64,000 nt of DNA. Source: Alloacidobacterium sp035547425 (lineage in GTDB: Bacteria; Acidobacteriota; Terriglobia; Terriglobales; Acidobacteriaceae). Below are positions 49,507-58,289 of this stretch, in pieces. The position numbers were made by a program, and so were the translations under genes. Location: the NCBI GenBank assembly GCA_035547425.1, contig DASZUU010000049.1, forward strand, positions 124,001-188,000. The letters run 5' to 3'. The notes beneath the pieces are model-generated. The model was not told where the DNA came from and made no database searches. It saw only the letters and a program-made list of their open reading frames with translations. Numbering within the stretch: the stretch's first letter is position 1; each line of letters begins with the position of its first letter.

Positions 49507-50658
49507 TCAACGAATCAGAAGATTCGCTGCCGGATAATCGATCCCGTCAACCCTGGTGATAATTTCCGGCAGCGATGGCGTGAGCGTAAGCACTTCAATC
49601 GCATTATTCTGCAACAGCGCAGTGTCCTCTGTCTTCGCGCCGCGAATGCTCGGATTCCACGCCAGGGCCTCCGTCGCAGAAAGCGCCTGTTTTCCCTGCG
49701 GCGTAGCCACCCATTCGCGTTCAAGATAACCCGCCGTACCACCCTGGTGGTGCAAATTTTCTTCACCGGCAAAACCGGCTTCTTGATATGCCTGCTGCGC
49801 AACCGCAAAAAGTTTGGCAGCCGTGACGCCGCTGCGGCTCGCATGCAACAGCTTTGCATTCACCTGCGCGCATGCGGCAAAACCATCCACAAGCTGCTGC
49901 GGCGGCTGTCCAAAATACACAAAGCGCGTGATAGACACAGCCAGCCCCCATTTGCGCGCGCAAAGATTCAGCATTCCGTAATGCTCCAGCACTCCATTGC
50001 GCGAGACAGCATGCTTGTATTTGAAGATGCGGTCATCTGCCGCCATCAGCAGAACCGTGGGAAGAATGCCTTGCTCGAGCAGTGCGGCGGCTACCGCTGC
50101 CGACATCGCATTTTCCGTCATGCCGGGCTCCAGGGCATGCAGTGTTTCTGCCGTGGCCTCTGCCGTATGCTGCGCCAGCCACCGAAAGCGGTCCACTTCG
50201 GCAGCAGTCAGCGGCGCGCGCAGCGGCGCAAGATCAACAGTAGTAAAGCCCGGTGCATCTGAATCCGTTCCCACAGCCTTGTTTCCCGCAAGGCGATAAA
50301 CAGCATCGAGCGTGCCGTCTTCATACCAGGGACGAACGACCGGTTCATAGCCGAGGCCCTCGAACTCTTCGCTCGCCAGGCGATCCGCTTCATTATTCGT
50401 GGTCAGGTAGTATTTGCGTCCATCGCGTGTCACCAGTAGCGAAGCGACAGCCGTTTCCAAAGGAATAGCCACGCGCGCTTCTACCTGCCCCGCCGTTGCC
50501 CAGGCAATATTCTCATTGCGGCGTATCCACAGCGCCGAAAGCTGTAGCCTATCCAACAGCGCAGCGATGCGCGCGTTCTTTTCAGCAAACTCCTCGGCGC
50601 GCAATTGAGGATCGACCTGTGGCGTCGTAAGATTCGGCAACTGTGCGGAACGATTCAT
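49507..50658 (-). CDS. M24 (pita-bread) family protein with degenerate metal site
   Basis: 383 residues. The N-terminal creatinase-like domain (RIAALLDRLQLSALWIRRNENIAWATAG, in part) and the C-terminal pita-bread domain are recognisable. The two canonical Asp ligands appear replaced: GMLNLCARKWGLAVSITRFV stands where IDxGxxYxGYxSDxTRT is expected. LHHQGGTAGY keeps a His, the first Glu region reads ALAWNPSIRGA without Glu, and KTEDTALL keeps the last Glu. It may be a non-peptidase binding protein or use another metal arrangement. Confidence 0.78.
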   Translation of the reverse strand: MNRSAQLPNLTTPQVDPQLRAEEFAEKNARIAALLDRLQLSALWIRRNENIAWATAGQVEARVAIPLETAVASLLVTRDGRKYYLTTNNEADRLASEEFEGLGYEPVVRPWYEDGTLDAVYRLAGNKAVGTDSDAPGFTTVDLAPLRAPLTAAEVDRFRWLAQHTAEATAETLHALEPGMTENAMSAAVAAALLEQGILPTVLLMAADDRIFKYKHAVSRNGVLEHYGMLNLCARKWGLAVSITRFVYFGQPPQQLVDGFAACAQVNAKLLHASRSGVTAAKLFAVAQQAYQEAGFAGEENLHHQGGTAGYLEREWVATPQGKQALSATEALAWNPSIRGAKTEDTALLQNNAIEVLTLTPSLPEIITRVDGIDYPAANLLIR

Positions 50659-50820
50659 AATGCCCCTTCAAATAAATCGATTTTGTCCATGTTTCTCTGG
50701 AAGTTCAATGTACATGCAGAGACTGCTTGTATGCAAAATCGAATACAGCATGGCGCAAACACAGAGTTCAACAAAAAGAGCCGCCTCGCAAGGCGACTCT
50801 TCTGTTGTGTTTCGGAAACA

Positions 50821-51612
50821 CTATTCGCGAGGAGCCAGCGTCAGCGAATTCAACAGCCTGAAGCTGATCACCGTTTCCGGAGAAAGCGAAATATCGCGGT
50901 TGTTGCCGGTCAATCCCGCTCCTGCCGTACCGGCGCCCGCGCCGGCCAAAGCGCCGATGGCCGCGCCTTTTCCGCCGCCTGCCAGTCCGCCAATCAACGC
51001 GCCGGCTGCGCCGCCGCCGCCGATGAATCCAGCGGTCCGCTTGCCTTTTCCTGTCGTCTGCTGGCTATAAACACTGCTGCTGATCTGGTAGGTTCTGCCC
51101 CGAACCGTAAGCGCCTGCAGCCTGATCCCAAGCGAAGCCGCACCCTTGAACCTTCCGGCGGATTTTGCATCGGTTACGGTGCCCGAAACTGCGGAACCTG
51201 CCGGAATCGCTGTGACTCCGCGCACGGTAACGGAATTTACCAAAGTCCCGTTAAATCCTTCGCCGGCATTGCTCGTCTTCGAGCTCAAAGCGCTTCCCAG
51301 GCGCACGGACAGCGTCGTTCCCGCTGGAACCACAACCGGCGGTGGGGGTTCCGGAGCAGCCGGTGCTGCCGCTGGTGCGGGAGCCGGCGTAGCCGTAGGA
51401 GCCGCTGCCGGCGCAGCCGCTGGTGCGCTTTGTGCCGGTGTTGCTGCGGGAGCGCTCGCTGGCTGGCTTGGAGCCGGAGCCGGTTGCGTTGCCGGAGCTG
51501 CAGCAGGTTGCGTCGCTGTTGCCTGTTCCTGATTTGAGGACTTGTTGCATCCGGAAACAATCAGTCCGGCGGAAAGCAGGGTTGTCACCAGAAAAAACTT
51601 ACTACGGCTCAT
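50821..51612 (-). CDS. Glycine-zipper outer-membrane lipoprotein
   Basis: 263 residues from ATG 51612 (MSRSKFFLVTTLLSAGLIVSGC); the LIVSGC lipobox gives a lipid-modified Cys. A long Ala/Pro/Gln/Thr-rich linker (about 25-95) is followed by a beta-like segment (VVPAGTTLSVRLGSALSSK) and a Gly-zipper region (FIGGGGAAGALIGGLAGGGKG). Proteins with this layout are common in Acidobacteriota. It probably lies in the outer membrane facing the periplasm. An upstream region with three repeats may control it. Confidence 0.82.
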   Translation of the reverse strand: MSRSKFFLVTTLLSAGLIVSGCNKSSNQEQATATQPAAAPATQPAPAPSQPASAPAATPAQSAPAAAPAAAPTATPAPAPAAAPAAPEPPPPVVVPAGTTLSVRLGSALSSKTSNAGEGFNGTLVNSVTVRGVTAIPAGSAVSGTVTDAKSAGRFKGAASLGIRLQALTVRGRTYQISSSVYSQQTTGKGKRTAGFIGGGGAAGALIGGLAGGGKGAAIGALAGAGAGTAGAGLTGNNRDISLSPETVISFRLLNSLTLAPRE

Positions 51613-51984
51613 GGTTGAGACCTTTCTTACACCAGGGGGTTTAATCAACAACTTCGCCCGAAGCTTACCATTCTTTGCGCTACTCTGCATTACAATTCCC
51701 CACATCCGCCCTGCTGAAAGATTCTCCGAAAGGCTCTGATTTGTTTCGTCCCGTGATGTCCCTCCGTCAAGCCATAAATCCTGCAACTATCAGAAAATAA
51801 AAGGTATATAGGTGTAGGGGATTACCGCTCCATTTTGTAAAATTGAAAGAAGCGGCTAAATTTTTTAGCAGCCTATTTTGTAAGTTATTGAAAACAAACC
51901 ATCGCCGTACAAAATAAAATCCTGTAAGCAATTGAAAATAAATGATCTCTGCAAGATCGGGGAAGGGTATCTGATTAGAAAAGG
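51613..51984. other. AT-rich intergenic region with three direct repeats
   Basis: 372 bp with no convincing gene. Three related copies of GTAA(nn)ATTGAAAA begin at 51837, 51880 and 51924, spaced 43 and 44 bp (about four helical turns). The second and third share GTAAGnnATTGAAAAnAAA. It is upstream of the lipoprotein gene and downstream of the quinoprotein gene, both leftward, so it may hold an activator-binding array for the lipoprotein. Confidence 0.5.
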
Positions 51985-53559
51985 CTATTTTCCATCGCTT
52001 CGGGAAGGCTGTCCCGTCGGCAATGCCCATGCAAAAAGCATCCCGCCGCCGCTGGTCAGCACAAATTGGCGGCCATCCAGCTCATAGGTAATCGGCGAGT
52101 TCAGCATCGGTGAGCCCATGCCGGCATGCCAAAGCGTTCTCCCGTTGCCGGTATCGAGCGCCAGCACATTGCCGTGGGCATCGCCGGTGAACGTCACCCC
52201 GGAATCGGTAGTGAGCACGCCCGCGCCCGATCCACCGGGGCCGACCTCGTGCGTCCAACGCAGCTTGCCCGTCTGGTAATCGATGGCCTCAATGGTGCCC
52301 TTGCCCCAAAGTCCGTAATCGGCTCCCGCCCATCCGTAGGTGCCATCGGCGGGCTTGGCAAAATAGATGCTCCAGCTGGGGTGGGCATCCACGATAAAGA
52401 GTCCGGTCTTCGGATCGAAGCTGGGCGCGCGGAAATTGGTAAGGCCGCCTTCATCGGGCGCAATCAACCGGCCATCGGGAGCCGGCTCTTTATCGGGGTT
52501 AGGAATCGGTCGGCCCTGTTTATCGATGCCGAGAGCCCAATTGGTCGGCCCATAGGGAACGGTGAGCAGGCTTTTGCCGGTGACACGGTCCAGCACGTAG
52601 AAGTAGCCGTTCCGTGAGGCTTGCATCACCATCTTGCGCGGCTGGCCGTGGAAAGTGCCGTCCACGAGCACCGGGGTTTCCACCGCGTCCCAGTCATGCG
52701 TATCGTGCGGAGATATGGAGAAGCCCCAGGCGAGCTTCCCGGTATCGGGATTCAGCGCCACGATGCTGCATGTATAAGGATTGTCGCCGGGGCGAGGCTT
52801 GCCGTTCAGAACCGGAGTCGGGTTTCCTGTGCCCCAGTAGAGCATATTCAACTCGGGATCGTACGTCCCTGTCATCCACGTCATGCCGCCCGTCGTCGTA
52901 TTCGGAGTTCCGACCGGGGGGGTGGAGTCCCACTGCCACTGGGTCTTGCCCGTCTCAGCATCGATGGAGCGAAGATAGCCGCTGAGGTTATCGAAATCTC
53001 CGGAGACGCCGATGATGACGTGATCGCGGATGATGAGGGGCGCCATCGTTGTCCAATAGCCCTTGCTGACGTCGGCAACAACAACATCCCACCGTACCTG
53101 GCCATTCTTGGCATCGAGTGAGAGCAGATGGCAGTCGGGGGTAAGGTAGTACAGCCAGCCTTTGTAAAAAGCGACGCCGCGTTGCCCGATATGAAGGCCC
53201 TGATCCGTTGGCTTGGCATAATGCCAGAGCATGTGGCCGGAACGGGCATCCACCGCCCAGATGTGATCCGGCACCGTGAAATACAAAATGCCGTCAACAA
53301 GAAGCGGCGTCGATTTAATGGTCGCGCCCTGATGGGTTTGGAATGCCCATGCCAGGCTGAGATGCGAAATATTTTGCGGCGTGATCTGCGTGAGCGGACT
53401 GTGGCGCCTTCCGGAGTAATCGCCGTGATAGGAAGGCCAGCTGTCCACTGCCGGATGAGCAATCGTAACCGGGTCGAGGCCCTGCGCAGTCGCCGCCTGA
53501 AGCGGCGTAAAGAGAAGCATAGCTGCGCTCAGAAGGAACGTGTCTTTCAGGAACTTCAT
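51985..53559 (-). CDS. PQQ-dependent alcohol dehydrogenase-like quinoprotein
   Basis: 524 residues with a signal peptide (FLLSAAMLLFTPLQAATAQG). The beta-propeller shows repeated W-motifs (YLRSIDAETGKTQWQWDS, IVALNPDTGKLAWGF, AIDYQTGKLRWTHE). SPHDTHDWDAVETPVL supplies the Asp of the active site, in place of the usual HDTWDYD, and SWPSYHGDYSGRRHSPLTQI is the N-terminal signature. It would oxidise an alcohol or sugar in the periplasm and pass electrons to the tri-heme cytochrome encoded upstream. Confidence 0.88.
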   Translation of the reverse strand: MKFLKDTFLLSAAMLLFTPLQAATAQGLDPVTIAHPAVDSWPSYHGDYSGRRHSPLTQITPQNISHLSLAWAFQTHQGATIKSTPLLVDGILYFTVPDHIWAVDARSGHMLWHYAKPTDQGLHIGQRGVAFYKGWLYYLTPDCHLLSLDAKNGQVRWDVVVADVSKGYWTTMAPLIIRDHVIIGVSGDFDNLSGYLRSIDAETGKTQWQWDSTPPVGTPNTTTGGMTWMTGTYDPELNMLYWGTGNPTPVLNGKPRPGDNPYTCSIVALNPDTGKLAWGFSISPHDTHDWDAVETPVLVDGTFHGQPRKMVMQASRNGYFYVLDRVTGKSLLTVPYGPTNWALGIDKQGRPIPNPDKEPAPDGRLIAPDEGGLTNFRAPSFDPKTGLFIVDAHPSWSIYFAKPADGTYGWAGADYGLWGKGTIEAIDYQTGKLRWTHEVGPGGSGAGVLTTDSGVTFTGDAHGNVLALDTGNGRTLWHAGMGSPMLNSPITYELDGRQFVLTSGGGMLFAWALPTGQPSRSDGK

Positions 53560-53590
53560 AAAAACAGGGCCTCACCCAGCAAAAATTGCC

Positions 53591-54625
53591 TTAGCGCAGC
53601 GTTTGCAGATATGCCATCAGGTTATGAATGTCGGCGTCGGTATATTTTGGGAACTGCTCGGCGTGTGCTTCGACGGGCGCGTCCACCTTGTAATGCACGC
53701 GATTCACAGACCATGAACGATAAGTGCCGCTGCTATCACGCAATCCAACGGTAAATTCGTCGAGGTATGCCAGCTCGCCGGTCACCTTCTCTCCGGAGGG
53801 AAGAGTAACCGTCACATGGCTCTTGGCGTCGCGCGGATAGAGCATCTGCTCTTCGAGTTGCAGGCCTTCGAAGCGTGAAGCGATTCCGGCAAGATCGCCT
53901 GTTGGCGAGTGGCATTTCGAGCAGCCGCCTGCGCCGTTGAAGTAGGCCTTTCCTGCTTCTACGTTGCCGGTTTGCAGATCGGCAACGTCTACGCCGCGGC
54001 GTCCACCCGGATGCGCCGAAGCCTTGGCGCGCTGACTATGGATGAAGGCTGCCAGGCTCTGAATTTCATCGCTGGAAAAGTTGAACGCGGGCATCTTCTT
54101 CTCGGGCCGGCCATTGCGAACAACCTCGCCGATCTTATCGCCGTTCTGGTCGGCGGCTACAAGCTTTGAGCGGGTGAGATCGGGGCCGGACTCACCGCCG
54201 CCTGCGTCGCGGCCGTGGCAAAAGGCGCAGTTGCGCAGGAACAGATGGCCGCCGGCTTCGGCAAGACTATTTGAGCCCCCGGGACTGGAGGCGTGCGCCG
54301 CAGGCATATCCTCCGCCGTAAGGAAATGCAGAAGTGCGGTTAGCTCCCCACCCTGCAAAGTCGGGAATGCCGGCATGCGCCCTCTGCCGGTGTGCACGAT
54401 ATCGGCGATCTGCTGTTCCTTCAGCTGGCGCCCAATATCTAGCAATGGAGGAAATGCGGGCAGATTTCCCTGCCGCTGATCCCCGTGGCATATGGAGCAA
54501 TGTTTCGCATAAGACTGCGCGCCAGACGAATTTGCTGCTGCTGCCTGGGCGGTTGCAGTGCTGACGGCGGCTGGGGTGAACACGAGAGCGGCGGCGAAAA
54601 AAGCTGCAGTGTGAAATCTCTTCAT
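53591..54625 (-). CDS. Tri-heme cytochrome c
   Basis: 344 residues with a signal peptide. Three CxxCH heme sites: CSICH (43-47), CAFCH (133-137) and CSKCH (235-239), each with a downstream Met-containing segment (GRGRMPAFP, EKKMPAFN). A beta insert after the third heme (VTVTLPSGEKVTGELAYLDEFTVGL) is unusual, and the end DADIHNLMAYLQTLR closes the last domain. It lies 31 bp upstream of the quinoprotein and is its likely electron acceptor. Confidence 0.9.
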   Translation of the reverse strand: MKRFHTAAFFAAALVFTPAAVSTATAQAAAANSSGAQSYAKHCSICHGDQRQGNLPAFPPLLDIGRQLKEQQIADIVHTGRGRMPAFPTLQGGELTALLHFLTAEDMPAAHASSPGGSNSLAEAGGHLFLRNCAFCHGRDAGGGESGPDLTRSKLVAADQNGDKIGEVVRNGRPEKKMPAFNFSSDEIQSLAAFIHSQRAKASAHPGGRRGVDVADLQTGNVEAGKAYFNGAGGCSKCHSPTGDLAGIASRFEGLQLEEQMLYPRDAKSHVTVTLPSGEKVTGELAYLDEFTVGLRDSSGTYRSWSVNRVHYKVDAPVEAHAEQFPKYTDADIHNLMAYLQTLR

Positions 54626-54664
54626 GGTTTCCGATGAACTACTTTCAAAACTTTGTTTGACGTT

Positions 54665-56068
54665 CTATGTTGTCTGGCCGTACTTGATGAGCTGCATAAA
54701 ACCATAGTCCATGTGCAGCTGTTGATGGCAGTGCATCAGCGTATCGCCCGGATTGTCGGCAATGAAGTCCACTTCTACGCTGTCGAGCGGCATTACGTTG
54801 ATGACATCTTTTCTTAGACCGCTGATGGGCTTGTCGCCAATGCGCGTTACCTCGAATGTATGCCGGTGCAGATGCATTGGATGCTGGTCGCCGCTGCCGT
54901 TCCGGAACACAAGCCGATATCGTTTTCCCTTTTGTACGACGAGAGGCTCAATATCCGGCCAGGATTTATTGTTGATAGTCCAGATATCGAATTTCGTACC
55001 CGGCTTCGGACCAAAATCGCGGAAGGTCAGGGTAAAGGTCTCGTCCGGCTGCGGCGCGGTGGTCGAGTTTGCGAACTGTGTATAGTCCCATTCGACCGGT
55101 GCCGGATCCTTCCACACCGGCGCGCCCTTTTTCCCGGCATATTCCACCACAATACCGAGTCCCATCCGACGGGCTTTTTCCAGCGTCGATCCCAGAACCC
55201 ATACTCCCGGAGAATTCATTTCGACGATCGCATCGACGCGCTCTGCGACTGCAAGGGAAAGCACTTCCACCGACTTCGGATTGGGGACGGGGTTGCCGTC
55301 CATCGCTATGATCTTGAAGGTATGGCCGGGCAGCGCGAGCACGACATTCTCGGTAGCGCTGGCATTCAGCAACCGCATCAGCACGCGCTGGCCCTGCTTT
55401 ACGCGGATGGGCTCGCCCGCGCCGAGCATGTGGGAATTGATGGTGGCGTATTTGTAGCCGACATCGGAGCCTGTGGTAAGCGGCTTATTAGCCGACATCT
55501 CGCGCATGGTTTCCACCATGGGCACAAATGACGGTTCCCAGTGGTGGATAGCGAGATTGATCTCCTGATCGTAATGCGCAGGCTGTTCCTTGCCTTCGAT
55601 CAGCAAAAAGCCGAACTGTCCGGTATAAGTGCCGATGGCAAGATTGTCATTCGCCGTGGTGTGGGTGTGATACCAGCGCGTGCCGGAAGGCCGGGGCGTA
55701 TAGGTGTAACGCTGCGTCGAACCCGCCGCGATCATCGGCGAGCCTTCTTCCATCGCGCCGTCGTTCAGCGAATCGATGGCCAGGCCGTGCCAGTGCACAA
55801 TATCAGGGTTTTCCGTTGCATTGGTCACATCAATATTGACTGGAACGCCTTCCCGGAGACGAAGTAAGGGGCCGGGAACCTGGCCGTTGTAAGCAATCGT
55901 CTTGATTGAAATACCGGGGGCGATCTCGAGCGTGCAAGGCGCAATGCGGAGGCTGTAGTCTGCCTTTGAAGGAGCTGCTGCATTTCCCAACGCACGAGGC
56001 GCAAGCGCGTGAAGCGATTTACTAGCCAGCAACGCACCTGTCGATGCGAGAAAATTTCTACGATTCAT
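54665..56068 (-). CDS. Multicopper oxidase, Tat-exported
   Basis: 467 residues from ATG 56068 (MNRRNFLASTGALLASKSLHAL), a twin-arginine signal. Copper ligands: HWHG (residues about 96-99), HTHT, HPMHLHRH and HCHQQLHMDYGFM. The last lacks the usual HCH-IExHxxxGM Glu but keeps the HxxxxxM axial pattern. It reduces O2 to water while oxidising phenols, metals or other donors. It lies 39 bp upstream of the cytochrome gene and forms one leftward block with it. Confidence 0.92.
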   Translation of the reverse strand: MNRRNFLASTGALLASKSLHALAPRALGNAAAPSKADYSLRIAPCTLEIAPGISIKTIAYNGQVPGPLLRLREGVPVNIDVTNATENPDIVHWHGLAIDSLNDGAMEEGSPMIAAGSTQRYTYTPRPSGTRWYHTHTTANDNLAIGTYTGQFGFLLIEGKEQPAHYDQEINLAIHHWEPSFVPMVETMREMSANKPLTTGSDVGYKYATINSHMLGAGEPIRVKQGQRVLMRLLNASATENVVLALPGHTFKIIAMDGNPVPNPKSVEVLSLAVAERVDAIVEMNSPGVWVLGSTLEKARRMGLGIVVEYAGKKGAPVWKDPAPVEWDYTQFANSTTAPQPDETFTLTFRDFGPKPGTKFDIWTINNKSWPDIEPLVVQKGKRYRLVFRNGSGDQHPMHLHRHTFEVTRIGDKPISGLRKDVINVMPLDSVEVDFIADNPGDTLMHCHQQLHMDYGFMQLIKYGQTT

Positions 56069-56125
56069 AACAAATATTTCCTGCAAATTGGAAGCGCTAC
56101 CAGTGTATAGCGAGTTGGCGGATTA

Positions 56126-57085
56126 CTAAACCCACCAGGCAGCTGCCGGCTTTTCTTTAATCACTACATCGTTCAAAAATTGTGCCGCCCGGCTCAGTCC
56201 TTCTTCCGGAGAAAGCAGGCTGTCTTCATGCTCGATGGAAAGCACATTGTCATAGCCGAACATGCGCAGCGTTGAGACAAATTCCTTCCACCATTCTGCC
56301 CCATGCCCATAGCCGCAGGTGCGGAAGATCCACCCGCGATTGCGCTCATCCGTATAAGGTTTTGTATCGAGCACGCCCGTGCGAGATAGATTTGCGGAGT
56401 AAAGCTGTGTATCTTTGGCGTGCACGTGGAAAATTGCATCGCCAAGGATGCGGATGGCAGCAATGGGATCGATATTCTGCCAGAACATATGGCTGGGGTC
56501 ATAGTTGCACCCGATAGCTGGACCTGCAATCTCGCGCAAACGCAGCAACGTTTCCGGGCTGTAAACAACGAAGCCGGGATGCATCTCTATCGCCACGTCA
56601 ACGCCGTGGTCAGCTGCGAATTTCGCGCGCTCGATCCAATATGGAGCTACAACTTTTTCCCATTGCCACGACAAAATATCCAGATATTCAGGGGGCCACG
56701 GGCACGTCACCCAGTTTGGCGATTTCGCACTCGGCGAATCACCGGGGCAGCCGGAGAAATCGACTACTGTAGTAACGCCTAGCTTTTCCGCTAAAAGAAT
56801 GGTTTTGCGGTTTACTTCCTGGAATTTTTTTGCCTGCTCAGGGTCCGGATGCAGCGGATTTCCGTGGCAACTCAGCGCGCTGATGGTAAATCCATGATCG
56901 TCCAGCGTCTGCTTGAATTCCTTGAGCGTGTCTGGGTTGTCAAGCATGGAGAGCTTGCAATGCGCATCGCCGGGATAATTGCCGGTGCCCAGCTCTACCG
57001 TGCTGATGCCGTAAGTCTTCAGCTTTGCCAGCACGTCTTTAAGCGGCAGCTGCGAAAGGAGGGGCGTAAATACTCCCAGTCTCAT
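56126..57085 (-). CDS. Sugar phosphate isomerase/epimerase (xylose isomerase-like TIM barrel)
   Basis: 319 residues. MRLGVFTPLLSQLPLKDVLA, then GISTVELGTGNYPGDAHC, VDVAIEMHPGFVVYSPE (metal Glu), IGCNYDPSHMFWQ (Asp/His ligands), FHVHAKDTQ and VLSIEHED (final Glu) follow the IolE/IolI-type AP-endonuclease-2 barrel. It acts on a sugar or inositol derivative; Gfo/Idh and ThuA genes next door support 3-keto-sugar catabolism. Confidence 0.9.
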   Translation of the reverse strand: MRLGVFTPLLSQLPLKDVLAKLKTYGISTVELGTGNYPGDAHCKLSMLDNPDTLKEFKQTLDDHGFTISALSCHGNPLHPDPEQAKKFQEVNRKTILLAEKLGVTTVVDFSGCPGDSPSAKSPNWVTCPWPPEYLDILSWQWEKVVAPYWIERAKFAADHGVDVAIEMHPGFVVYSPETLLRLREIAGPAIGCNYDPSHMFWQNIDPIAAIRILGDAIFHVHAKDTQLYSANLSRTGVLDTKPYTDERNRGWIFRTCGYGHGAEWWKEFVSTLRMFGYDNVLSIEHEDSLLSPEEGLSRAAQFLNDVVIKEKPAAAWWV

Positions 57086-57098
57086 CTCAGATAGCTCC

Positions 57099-58259
57099 TT
57101 ATTTCTGTTCCACGTTGGTCCATACGCCGCCTGCAGCGTGGCTCTTCAGCATGGCTTCTACCAGGCAGGTAGAGCGGTAGCCGTCTTCAAAAGTAGGCAA
57201 AGCTGACGGCTTTGCTTCCGGCTTGCCGCCTTCACGTATCCATTGATAGGCATCGCTCATCAGGTTGCGGAAGGCATCAGCCCATGATTCCTGATGGCCG
57301 CCGGGCAAATGCACATACGGCAATGCATTTGGTGAAACCAGCGATGGGTCTTTAGCCATCACTTCGTTGGGTCGATCATGCCGACCAATCCAAAGCTCGT
57401 TTTGCTCTTCCTGTCTCCATTTCAACGAGAGGGCCCGCCCATTCACTTCAAGCTCAAGATCATTCTTGTGCCCGGGCAGCACTTGTCCTACTGAGAAGCA
57501 GCCTTTGGTTCCATTTTCAAAACGCAACAAAACACTCGCCAGGTCTTCTGAATGCACCTCTACCGGTTTGCGCTCACCATCTTTTTTATTGGAAAAGGCT
57601 TCTGCCGATGCCCCCGCAGAATAGCGAACCGGAATGACCGTTGTGAGGTCAGCGAGTACCGATGCAATCTTTAATCCGGAAACATGCTCAGCAACATCGC
57701 ACCAGTGCGAGCCGATATCGCCGAGCGCCGAAGTGACGCCGCCTTTGGATGGATCGGAGCGCCAGGAATAAACATTCGGATCGGTCATCCAGTCCTGCAG
57801 ATAATAGCCGCGAACAAAGCTGATTGCACCTGCTTCTCCGCGAGCAATCATGCCGCGGGCCTGTTGCACCAGAGGATTTCCGCGATAGTTAAATGTGACC
57901 ACATGCGCCACTTTCGCAGCTACAGCTGCATCGCGAAGCTTGCGGCCCTCATCGGCATTGAGCGCCAGAGGCTTGTCGGAAATGACATGCTTACCAGCCT
58001 CAAGCGCTGCCATCGTCACGGGAAGATGAAGGTGGTTCGGCGTGGTGTTATGGATAACCTGAATATCAGGATCGGCAATAAGCGCTTTGTAATCACCATA
58101 AGCGCGGTCAACCTTGTAATCGCGAGCTTTCTTTTCCGCCGACTGTTGCGACGAGCCCGCGATTGCAACAATATCCACATCTCCCAGCCTGCGAACTGCG
58201 TCAAGATGGTGAGCTGCTACGAACCCAGGACCGATCAGGCCCATGCCAATTTTCTTCAT
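57099..58259 (-). CDS. Gfo/Idh/MocA family oxidoreductase
   Basis: 386 residues. MKKIGMGLIGPGFVAAHHLDAVRRLGDV is the Rossmann start, followed by VDRAYGDYKALIADPDIQVIHNTTPNHLHLPVTMAALEAGKHVISDKPLALN (shown in part), with the EKP motif as DKP. The C-terminal beta sheet and SALGDIGSHWCDV (the GxHxxD motif) complete the fold. It oxidises a sugar hydroxyl with NAD(P) and is coupled to the isomerase. Confidence 0.92.
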   Translation of the reverse strand: MKKIGMGLIGPGFVAAHHLDAVRRLGDVDIVAIAGSSQQSAEKKARDYKVDRAYGDYKALIADPDIQVIHNTTPNHLHLPVTMAALEAGKHVISDKPLALNADEGRKLRDAAVAAKVAHVVTFNYRGNPLVQQARGMIARGEAGAISFVRGYYLQDWMTDPNVYSWRSDPSKGGVTSALGDIGSHWCDVAEHVSGLKIASVLADLTTVIPVRYSAGASAEAFSNKKDGERKPVEVHSEDLASVLLRFENGTKGCFSVGQVLPGHKNDLELEVNGRALSLKWRQEEQNELWIGRHDRPNEVMAKDPSLVSPNALPYVHLPGGHQESWADAFRNLMSDAYQWIREGGKPEAKPSALPTFEDGYRSTCLVEAMLKSHAAGGVWTNVEQK

Positions 58260-58289
58260 GAAACGCTCAGTTTACTCCCTTGAAATATC

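Noticed and set aside
51767..52030. Leftward 87-codon frame at the quinoprotein 3' end
   Set aside because: Lies half in the AT-rich intergenic region, has no ribosome-binding site and overlaps the quinoprotein in another frame.
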